DNA of 11,276 nucleotides from the NCBI GenBank assembly GCA_020634555.1, contig JACKBK010000068.1:1-11276 (forward strand), in the 5' to 3' direction. The notes beneath the pieces were generated by a model, which did not search any database, was not told the DNA's origin, and saw only the letters and a list, made by a program, of their open reading frames with translations. This document shows, in pieces, positions 1-6,526 of this stretch; within the stretch, counting starts at the first letter, position 1, and each line of letters starts with the position of its first letter. This DNA is from Caldilineae bacterium. Its GTDB lineage: Bacteria; Chloroflexota; Anaerolineae; JAAEKA01. A program made the translations under genes and the position numbers.

Positions 1-1580
1 TCGATGATGCCGGAGCCGCAGATGCCGGCTGGCTTGACGGTCGCCAGTTCCTCGGCCCGCAGCCGCTGGCGCAGCTCCCGCGCCTCGCTGGGGCTTAGCG
101 TCTGATCGCTGGCGCTTCTCCCGTTTTTCCCTCTTTCCCTCTTTCCCTTCTCCGATGCCACCCACTCGTCACGGCCGATGACGCGGTACTGCACGTCCAG
201 CGTGGCCGGGTCGATGCGCACCCGTTCGATGGCGCCCGGCGCAGCCCTCATGCCATGGCGCACCTGAGCGCCTTCGAAGGCAGGGCCGGTGGGAGACGAC
301 GCCGAGAACATCCGCGCGCGGTTGCCCAGCGCCAGCTCGCCGTTAGTGCCGACATCGATCAGCAGCGTGACCTCGTCGCGGCGGTGCGGTTCCTCGGCGA
401 TCAGCGCCGCCACGTTGTCGGCGCCCACGTAACCGGCCTCCACGGGCGGGACATGGACCACCGCGCCGCGGGCGACGCGCAGCCCCAGATCGCGGGCCTT
501 GACGTCGACCGATTCCTTGATGGTTGTGGCAAAAGGCGCGCCGCCCAGCTCGATGGGGTCGATCCCCAGGAAAATGTGGTGCATGATGGTGTTGCCCACC
601 ACGACCAGTTCGACCACATCGTTCGGCGCAAGACCGGCTTCAGTTGTGGCGTCCTCGACCAGCCCATTGAGCGCATCGACCACCGCCTGGTGCAGTGTCC
701 GCAGCCCATCACGGCGTTCCATGGTGTAGGACACGCGCGACATCAGATCCTCGCCGTAGGTGATCTGCGGGTTCATGCGGCTGGTGGTGGCCAGGATGCG
801 GCCGGTGCGCAGTTCGGCCAGGTGCGCGGCGACGGTGGTCGTGCCGATGTCCACGGCGACGCCGTAGAGGTTCTCGTGGTAGCCGGGCTGCAGCCGGACG
901 ACCATGTTGCCGTGACGGATCGTGGCCGTCAGCGTGTGCAGAATCTGGCCATCGGCAGTGCGCGTACGCCCGGCGTTCAGGGCGGGCTGGAGAGTCGGCA
1001 GAATCGCCGGGTCGAAGGACAGGGCCTCGCGGTCGAGATCGAAGCGCGCCGCCAGTTCGTCGGCCAGCCGCGCCCAGTCGCTGCGTTCGTCCTCCAGGCT
1101 GGCAGGTGGCAGCTCGACATAACACAACCGCATGGCAGGGTTGACCTCGAACGCCCGCTGGCTGGCGGCTTTGCGCACAACCTGCTTGTGCGTCCGGCTC
1201 TCCTCGGGCACGGTGACGAGGACGTCGCCCAGCACCAACGCGGCGCAGCTTTGCCGGCAGTCGGGCATCAGCCCTTTTTCGGACCGATAGCGCGCCTCGC
1301 GCGCCGCCTCAGGAGTCACGTGGTCGGGCGACGAGTCGATACCCAGGCGGCTGAAGTGGCCCGATTCGATGCGAACCTGGCACTTGCCGCAGGTCTGCTT
1401 GCCGCCGCAGATCGACTCGATCTCGACGCCCAGCAGCCGCGCCGCGTCCAGCAAGCTGGTTCCTTCGGGGATGTCGCCCTGCCGGCCCGCCGGCTGAAAG
1501 ACCACGCGGTGCAACGGATGCTCAGGGTGAGCGTTTTCGTTGCGTTGGTCAGCCGTGGAGGCGGGGGAGGTTGGAGGCAT
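1..1580 (-). CDS. Ferredoxin + DUF4445 (ASKHA) protein, RACo-like; partial, C-terminus beyond window
   Basis: This is the first 526 codons of a minus-strand gene that leaves the window at base 1, with no frame break. Residues ~22-125 are a 2Fe-2S ferredoxin domain with CGGKQTCGKC (C58, C64, C67) and a fourth ligand at C112, or less likely C108. Residues ~240-526 are the ASKHA-type DUF4445 domain. Its motifs are GVAVDIGTTTVAAHL (240-254), NPQITYGEDLMSR (270-282), VVVGNTIMHHIFLGI (326-340), DVGTNGELALGN (409-420), SPTGPAFEGA (429-438) and GICGSGII (519-526). Family members such as RACo use ATP and the Fe-S cluster to reduce the cobalt of corrinoid proteins in methyl-transfer pathways, so a cytosolic corrinoid activator is the likely role. 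No methyltransferase is visible here to confirm it. ATG 1580 fits the domain start and lies about 80 nt below a strong promoter; no clear Shine-Dalgarno is seen. An unusual ~40-residue charged insert (about 473-516) precedes the GICGSG motif. Confidence 0.9.
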   Translation of the reverse strand, partial: MPPTSPASTADQRNENAHPEHPLHRVVFQPAGRQGDIPEGTSLLDAARLLGVEIESICGGKQTCGKCQVRIESGHFSRLGIDSSPDHVTPEAAREARYRSEKGLMPDCRQSCAALVLGDVLVTVPEESRTHKQVVRKAASQRAFEVNPAMRLCYVELPPASLEDERSDWARLADELAARFDLDREALSFDPAILPTLQPALNAGRTRTADGQILHTLTATIRHGNMVVRLQPGYHENLYGVAVDIGTTTVAAHLAELRTGRILATTSRMNPQITYGEDLMSRVSYTMERRDGLRTLHQAVVDALNGLVEDATTEAGLAPNDVVELVVVGNTIMHHIFLGIDPIELGGAPFATTIKESVDVKARDLGLRVARGAVVHVPPVEAGYVGADNVAALIAEEPHRRDEVTLLIDVGTNGELALGNRARMFSASSPTGPAFEGAQVRHGMRAAPGAIERVRIDPATLDVQYRVIGRDEWVASEKGKRERGKNGRSASDQTLSPSEARELRQRLRAEELATVKPAGICGSGII

Positions 1581-1667
1581 GGCGAATGGCTCGTTGGGAA
1601 CGTTGTTTGCGCCTGAAATACGTCTCGGCGCTGGCCGGGCGGGATCGCCGGGCGGCATAACCAACGG

Positions 1668-1696
1668 ATTGTATACGCCGCGAATGGCACTGTCAA
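1668..1696 (-). promoter_or_regulatory. Sigma70-type promoter for the ferredoxin-DUF4445 gene
   Basis: On the minus strand, TTGACA (1691-1696) and TACAAT (1668-1673) are separated by exactly 17 nt. This is a perfect -35 and a 5/6 -10. Transcription would start near 1661 and give a leader of about 80 nt to ATG 1580. It is the best promoter match in the window. Confidence 0.72.
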
Positions 1697-1740
1697 ATAC
1701 GCGGCGATTCTTGCCCCCTCCGGCGAACACCCCGAACGCC

Positions 1741-1800
1741 CACAAGGGGCTATCCTACAATGACAGGTTAACGTGTGGTTGTGTAGGATAGGGCCTTGTG
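1741..1800. repeat. Long inverted repeat between the ferredoxin-DUF4445 and RND genes
   Basis: The arms at 1741-1760 and 1782-1800 pair almost throughout. The core is CTATCCTACA (1750-1759) against TGTAGGATAG (1782-1791), and the outer CACAAGG pairs with CCTTGTG, with about two mismatches between them. The loop is about 22 nt. It lies some 45 bp upstream of the -35 box at 1691-1696. No T-run follows on either side, so an intrinsic terminator is unlikely. A regulator site, a cruciform or a mobile-repeat remnant is possible. Confidence 0.6.
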
Positions 1801-1882
1801 CCCGTTCCGGTCGAGGCAGGCAGCGGGCACGGTCAGGAGACCGGCCCGAGCGATGCCTCTATCAACGTACCCGGGAATCAAA

Positions 1883-1913
1883 GCGCCGGCCTGTTGTCAC
1901 ATCAGGCCGGCGC
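1883..1913 (-). terminator. Hairpin terminator downstream of the RND permease gene
   Basis: GCGCCGGCCTG (1883-1893) and CAGGCCGGCGC (1903-1913) form a perfect 11-bp stem with a 9-nt loop. On the minus strand it starts about 22 nt after the RND stop codon and is followed by CTTTGATT, a weak U-tract. Position and stem strength support a Rho-independent terminator for the hlyD-RND unit; the poor U-run lowers confidence. Confidence 0.6.
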
Positions 1914-1935
1914 CTTGCGGTGTTGGTGTTAATGG

Positions 1936-4900
1936 TTACGATGCTGCGCCGGCAGCTTCCTTGGCCTTTTGCCGGGCCGCTTCCTTTTCGACCTGGCGTT
2001 GGTGGCGGCGCGCCCGGGCGTCGTTCCAGCGCGTCAGGCCGCCTTCTACCAGACTGTAGGCCGTCGGCACCAGCAGGACCGTCAGCAGCGTCGAGGTGAT
2101 CAGGCCGCAGATGACCACGATGGCCATCGGCTGGCGGAAGTCACTGCCCGACCCCAGGCCGATCGCCGTGGGCAACATGCCCAGGATCAGCGCCAGGGTG
2201 GTCATCAGGATGGGGCGCAACCGGATCGGGCCGGCCACCATCAGCGCGGCGTCACGTTCCATGTCGTGCTCGCGGCGCAGCTTGTTGGTCTTGTCCACCA
2301 GCAGAATCGAGTTCTTGGTGACAAGCCCCATCAGCAAGACCATGCCGATCATCGCTGTCATGTCCAGCGGCAGCTCGAATGCTACCAGGCCCAACAGACC
2401 GCCGATGGCCGCCAGCGGCAACGCCAGCATGATCACCAGCGGCTGGATGAAGGAGCCGAACTGCGACGCCAGCACCATGTAGACGAAGATCACCGACAGC
2501 AGCATGGCGAGGCCCATCGAACTGAAGGACTCGTTTTGCAGCTCCAGTTCACCGGTGTAAGACCATGAAGCGCCGTCCGGGAAATCGGTCTGGTCCAGGA
2601 TTGTCGTCACGTCCTGTACCACGTCGTCCTGCACGCGGCCAAAGGTGTTGGCGCCGATGATGACGGCCGACTGCCGGTCCACGCGGTTGATCTCGGTCGG
2701 CCCGCTGGCTTCTTCCAGATAGGCGATCTGGCGCAGCGGCACGAAGCCGCGGTCGGTCGGCACCTGCAGGTCGAGGATCTGGTCCAGTTGCTGACGGTCT
2801 TGCTCCTGCAACTGGACGCGGATGTCAGCCTCCGGCCCTTCACCGCGGAAGGTAGCAACGTCGTTTCCTTCCACCAGGGTGCGGATCGTGTCGCCCACCG
2901 TCGCGATGTTGATGCCCATGTCGGCGGCGCGCCGGCGGTCTACCACCAGTAGCACCTCCGGTTTGCCGGGCCGGTACGAGACGCTGACGTCCACCAGACC
3001 GGGCACCGACTTCAGGCGGTCGGCCAGTTCGACACCGAACTGGTTCAGTTCGTCGGTGCCGCCGATGGTTTGCAGGGTGATCTGCACCGGCATGCCCAGC
3101 AGCGAAGAGCCTCCACCGGAAGCCATCGAAGAGAAGTTGCTGCCGCTGATGGTCAGGCCCGGCACGTCGGCGAACTCCGTTCTGGCTGAAGCGACGAAGT
3201 CATCGGAAACCGTTCCTTGGGTCAGGTTGACGACGAAGGACGAGTTTTCGGGCGTGCCCTCCCCACCCACTGTCGCCAGCACCGACTCGACGTCGCTGCG
3301 CGCCAGCAGCCGTTGTTCCACATCTCTGGACACTTTGTCGGTCTCGGAGAGCGCCGTGCCGGGGTCCAGCACCAGCCCCATGTTGACCGATCCCTGGTCG
3401 ACGGCCGGCATGAACGCCTGGTTCAGGCCCCTGGCAGCCCATGCGCTGCCGATCACGACGACCGTCACGATGGCTACTGTTACCAGGCGGTGGCGCAGCG
3501 TCCAGCCCAGGATTCTCTGGTACTGGCGGTCCAGCCAGCCTAGGCTGGCATGGGAGGTCTCCAGCGCCTGCGCTTCTTCCTCGGTAAACTTGGCCTTCTG
3601 CGGCTTGAACAGGTACGCCGACAGCATGGGTGCAAAGGTCAGCGCCTCGAACAGCGAGATCAGCACCGCCACGCTGACGACCAGGCCGAAGGAGTTGAGG
3701 AACTTGCCGATCAGCCCGCCGACGAACGCGATGGGCAGGAAGACCGCCACAATCGTCAGCGACATGGCCAGCACGGGCATCGCCACTTCAGCCGTGCCGT
3801 CGCTGGACGCTTTCTTCGGCGATTTGCCCATCTCCATGTGGCGGAAGATGTTCTCGCGGACCACGATCGCATCGTCGATGATCAAGCCCACCGACAGACT
3901 CAGCGCCAGCAGCGAGACGATGTTCAGCGTCATGTGCAACGCCGACATGACGCCGAAGGTGCCGAGCAGGATGATAGGCAGGCCGGCAATGGTTACCAGG
4001 GTGTTGCGCAGGTTGCGGAAGAAGAACAGCACCACCAGCGACGCCATCAGCGCGCCGATCAGCAGCTCGCGCATGGCATCGTTGAAGCTTTCCTCGACGA
4101 ACACCGACTGGTCCTGGACAATGCTCAGGTTGAGGTCAGGACGCTCTTCCTGCAGGGTCTCCAGTTCCTTATGCACGCGCTCGGCCACCTGTACGGTGTT
4201 GGTGCCCGACTGCTTGCGCACCGAGATGATGACCGCCTCCTGGCCGTCCAGCCGGCTGTAGGTGTCCAGTTCCTTCCAGCCGTCCTGCACGGTGGCGATA
4301 TCGCCGACCCGCACCGCGCCCAGCGGTGACGGTATCTGCAGGCCGGCCACATCGTTGACGGTCTCGAAGTTGCCAGGTGTGCGCAGCAGCAGGTTCTGGC
4401 CGCCTTCCTGGACGCTGCCGCCCGGGATGCTCCAGCTTTCGGCGATGATGGTGCCGATGACCTGTTGCGGGGCGACTCGGCGGGCCTTGAGCGCCTGCGC
4501 GTCCAGCATCACCTGCACCTCGCGCTCGCGGCCGCCGGTGACGGTGGCGTCAGCCACGCCTTCCAGCCGTTGCAGCCGCGGCAGGACATCCTCGGTGACG
4601 GTGCGGCGCACGCCGGACGAATCGCCGGCGCCGGCCTGCATGGCCACGGAGATGTCGAGGATTGGCAGCGACGAAGGATCGTAGGCGACCACCTGCGGTT
4701 CAAGGATGTCGTCGGGCAACTCGCTGCGGACGTTGGCGATCTTCTCGCGCACGTCCTGGATCGCCTGGTTGATGTCCTTGTCCAGGTTGAAGCTGACGAT
4801 GACCGCCGAATAGTTCTCGCTGGAGCGCGATTGCACCTCCTCCACGCCTGGCGCGGTGACCAGTGCCTCCTCGATGGGCCGGGTAAGCTGGTCCTGCACC

Positions 4901-5073
4901 TCGGTGGGACCGGCGCCCGGATAGACGGTGACGACGGCCATGGTCGGGAAGGCCACGTCCGGGAAGAAGTCCAACGGCATGTTGGTGTACGCGATGACAC
5001 CTACCACCACCAGTGCCAACATGACCATGGTGATGAAGACGGGGTTGCGGATAGAGACGTCCCAAATCTTCAT
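1936..5073 (-). CDS. RND efflux transporter permease (AcrB/HAE1-like)
   Basis: This 1045-residue protein is full length for the HAE1/AcrB family of proton-driven RND exporters. TM1 is at ~11-30, followed by a large extracytoplasmic porter loop (~35-330). A TM block follows (~335-490), with the proton-relay pair D400-D401 in SVGLIIDDAIVVRENI. TM7 (~530-550), a second porter loop (~555-850) and the last TM block (~853-1010) complete the fold. That last block carries the relay lysine K920 in GLVTKNSILLVD and the RLRPILMTTLALILGMLP signature (951-968). The relay residues are intact, so the pump should be active. The charged tail (1015-1045) is cytosolic. The start at 5073 is preceded by GGAG at 8 nt and lies 2 bp after the adaptor stop, so the two genes are co-translated. 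The substrate cannot be read from sequence. Drugs, lipids or other amphiphiles are family possibilities; heavy-metal (CzcA-type) export is less likely given the overall resemblance to HAE1. Confidence 0.94.
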   Translation of the reverse strand: MKIWDVSIRNPVFITMVMLALVVVGVIAYTNMPLDFFPDVAFPTMAVVTVYPGAGPTEVQDQLTRPIEEALVTAPGVEEVQSRSSENYSAVIVSFNLDKDINQAIQDVREKIANVRSELPDDILEPQVVAYDPSSLPILDISVAMQAGAGDSSGVRRTVTEDVLPRLQRLEGVADATVTGGREREVQVMLDAQALKARRVAPQQVIGTIIAESWSIPGGSVQEGGQNLLLRTPGNFETVNDVAGLQIPSPLGAVRVGDIATVQDGWKELDTYSRLDGQEAVIISVRKQSGTNTVQVAERVHKELETLQEERPDLNLSIVQDQSVFVEESFNDAMRELLIGALMASLVVLFFFRNLRNTLVTIAGLPIILLGTFGVMSALHMTLNIVSLLALSLSVGLIIDDAIVVRENIFRHMEMGKSPKKASSDGTAEVAMPVLAMSLTIVAVFLPIAFVGGLIGKFLNSFGLVVSVAVLISLFEALTFAPMLSAYLFKPQKAKFTEEEAQALETSHASLGWLDRQYQRILGWTLRHRLVTVAIVTVVVIGSAWAARGLNQAFMPAVDQGSVNMGLVLDPGTALSETDKVSRDVEQRLLARSDVESVLATVGGEGTPENSSFVVNLTQGTVSDDFVASARTEFADVPGLTISGSNFSSMASGGGSSLLGMPVQITLQTIGGTDELNQFGVELADRLKSVPGLVDVSVSYRPGKPEVLLVVDRRRAADMGINIATVGDTIRTLVEGNDVATFRGEGPEADIRVQLQEQDRQQLDQILDLQVPTDRGFVPLRQIAYLEEASGPTEINRVDRQSAVIIGANTFGRVQDDVVQDVTTILDQTDFPDGASWSYTGELELQNESFSSMGLAMLLSVIFVYMVLASQFGSFIQPLVIMLALPLAAIGGLLGLVAFELPLDMTAMIGMVLLMGLVTKNSILLVDKTNKLRREHDMERDAALMVAGPIRLRPILMTTLALILGMLPTAIGLGSGSDFRQPMAIVVICGLITSTLLTVLLVPTAYSLVEGGLTRWNDARARRHQRQVEKEAARQKAKEAAGAAS

Positions 5074-5075
5074 GG

Positions 5076-6335
5076 CTACTGCTCCAGGAGTTGAACGGTG
5101 GCGAACATGCCGGGCTTCAACTCACTGGCATTGGCGCCGGTGGGCCGCACCGTCACCTGGACAGTCCGTGTGGCATGGTCAAAGGTCGGGGCGATCTCGG
5201 ATATCTCGCCGTCGAAGACTTCATTGGCGTAGGCGTCTACGGCGATCCGCACCGGCTGGCCGATTGCGATCTCCTGCGAGCGGATCTCCTCGATGTTGAT
5301 CAGGATCTTGACGTCGTCGGAGAAGATGACGCCCAAGGCAACGCCTGGTCCAGCCATGCCGCCCTCGACAGCATCCAACTGGTAGATGAAGCCGTCGGCG
5401 GGCGACTCGATGGTGGTCTTATCCACCTGCATCTGCGCCAGGTAGACCGCGACCTCGGCTTGCTTCACGCCGGCTTCGGCGGCCTTGATCTGCGCCTCGC
5501 CCGCGCCCCGCTGCAGGAGGGCAAGCTGCGCCCTGGCAGCCGCCAGTTGCGCGTATGCTCCGCTGATCTGATCGGGCGTTGCGCCTTTCAGCAGCTTGTC
5601 ATAGCCTGCCTGCGCGGCTTCCAATCCCAGTGTGGCCTGCTGCAACTGGAGACTTTCGGGCAACATGGCTGCGAAGGGCTGGCCGGCGATGCGGTCATAC
5701 TGTGCCTGCGAGATCTGGACCGCTGCCTCAGCCTGGCGCAACTGGGCCAGCATCATGCGCTCGTCCTCGTCGGAAGCGCCTGCCAGTGCCTGGTTGTACG
5801 CGGCTTGGGCGGCGGCCACACCTGCCTTGGCTGCTTCCAGATCGACCTCATTGGGTTCCTGTGTGGCCAGTTCAAGCTGTGATTGGGCCATCTCCAGACC
5901 CGCCTTAGCCTGGGCAAGCTGTGCTTCCGTAAGTGTCGAGTCGACGCGGACTAACAGGTCGCCTTTCGCCACGGAATCGCCGACAGCCACCGGCACCTCC
6001 ATGATCTGCCCGGCCGTCTCCGAGACCACGGGCACGATGGTGTCCGCCATGATCTCGCCGTTGTAGGTGAGGCTCAATGTGTCCAGGCGGCGAGTTTCTC
6101 CGTCGCCGGTCGTAGCCTCTGCGGAGTCCATCGCTGGCGCCGGCGTGCTCACGACAACCGGCGCTGGCGTGGGCGCGCTGGCGACCGGTGTGGTTTCCGC
6201 CGCCGCGGCGTTGCCGTCGCTGGCGGATGTAAGCCCCTCCAGCGCGGAGCAGCCACCCAGCGCCGTAGCCAGAACAAGCGTCACCGCCAGCAGGCTCCAC
6301 ATTCCCAAAGATTTACGTTCAAACAGTCTCTTCAT
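5076..6335 (-). CDS. RND/HlyD-family adaptor, predicted lipoprotein
   Basis: This 419-residue membrane-fusion (adaptor) protein is the partner of the RND permease encoded 2 bp downstream. It starts with a lipoprotein signal peptide with lipobox L26-G-G-C29, then an Ala/Pro/Thr-rich linker (~30-82). The first half of a biotinyl-lipoyl-like domain (~90-133) has GQIMEVPVAVGDSVAKGDLL. A long Ala/Gln-rich helical region follows (~135-305). The second lipoyl half (~306-330) has TTIESPADGFIYQLDAVEGG, and a beta-barrel/membrane-proximal region (~340-419) ends in ELKPGMFATVQL. The helical part is broken by turn-like segments near 156-162, 184-191, 216-226, 249-256 and 274-281, unlike a single long TolC-contacting hairpin. 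The start at 6335 has an AGGAAGGTG ribosome-binding site 7 nt upstream. It probably sits on the outer face of the cytoplasmic membrane. Confidence 0.92.
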   Translation of the reverse strand: MKRLFERKSLGMWSLLAVTLVLATALGGCSALEGLTSASDGNAAAAETTPVASAPTPAPVVVSTPAPAMDSAEATTGDGETRRLDTLSLTYNGEIMADTIVPVVSETAGQIMEVPVAVGDSVAKGDLLVRVDSTLTEAQLAQAKAGLEMAQSQLELATQEPNEVDLEAAKAGVAAAQAAYNQALAGASDEDERMMLAQLRQAEAAVQISQAQYDRIAGQPFAAMLPESLQLQQATLGLEAAQAGYDKLLKGATPDQISGAYAQLAAARAQLALLQRGAGEAQIKAAEAGVKQAEVAVYLAQMQVDKTTIESPADGFIYQLDAVEGGMAGPGVALGVIFSDDVKILINIEEIRSQEIAIGQPVRIAVDAYANEVFDGEISEIAPTFDHATRTVQVTVRPTGANASELKPGMFATVQLLEQ

Positions 6336-6406
6336 GACTCATCACCTTCCTGATGGTGGTTGATATACATGGGTTGAAGGGATTTTGTGCCTTCGACTCT
6401 CATTGG

Positions 6407-6432
6407 ATTTTGAAATAGGTGTATTTTGAAAT
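6407..6432. promoter_or_regulatory. Duplicated palindromic ATTTTGAAAT motif upstream of the adaptor gene
   Basis: ATTTTGAAAT occurs at 6407-6416 and again at 6423-6432, exactly 16 bp apart. Each copy is a small palindrome (ATTT-TG-AAAT). A partial third copy (GATTTTG) is at 6381-6387. They lie about 70-100 bp upstream of the adaptor start, in an AT-rich patch of otherwise GC-rich DNA. An operator pair is possible but not shown. I see no convincing -35/-10 pair here. Confidence 0.3.
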
Positions 6433-6471
6433 GTGCAACGGAAAACATGACCAAGTGTCTGCAAAACGACA

Positions 6472-6501
6472 TCACGTTTCACGTCTTCACGTTTCATCAC
6501 A
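6472..6501. repeat. Two 15-bp tandem units based on TCACGTTTCA
   Basis: TCACGTTTCA recurs at 6472-6481 and 6487-6496, giving two 15-bp units just past the stop of the SH3b/PD40 gene. The second half of each unit has diverged. It is simple-sequence-like, and no function is evident. Confidence 0.5.
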
Positions 6502-6526
6502 CGGAACTTCAAGGAGCGAAACGCGC

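Larger units (their letters stand above)
1581..1935. other. Intergenic region, no gene
   Basis: These 355 bp separate the start of the ferredoxin-DUF4445 gene from the stop of the RND gene, both on the minus strand. They hold the promoter at 1668-1696, the inverted repeat at 1741-1800 and the terminator hairpin at 1883-1913. The short open frames crossing this stretch have no recognisable domain or ribosome-binding site and are not called. Confidence 0.7.

Noticed and set aside
255..1616. Long plus-strand open frame of 453 codons
   Set aside because: It has no recognisable domain and an Arg/Gln/His-rich composition. It lies exactly antisense to the ferredoxin-DUF4445 gene, whose minus-strand frame carries clear family motifs. 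This is a codon-bias shadow.
1741..1800. Inverted repeat as an intrinsic terminator
   Set aside because: No T-run follows the stem on either strand, and the loop is long. The better terminator candidate for the RND gene is at 1883-1913.
3550..4329. Plus-strand open frames inside the RND gene (also 2822-4261)
   Set aside because: They are antisense to a full-length RND permease with intact motifs. Their products are His/Gln/Arg-rich or Ser/Thr-rich shadows.
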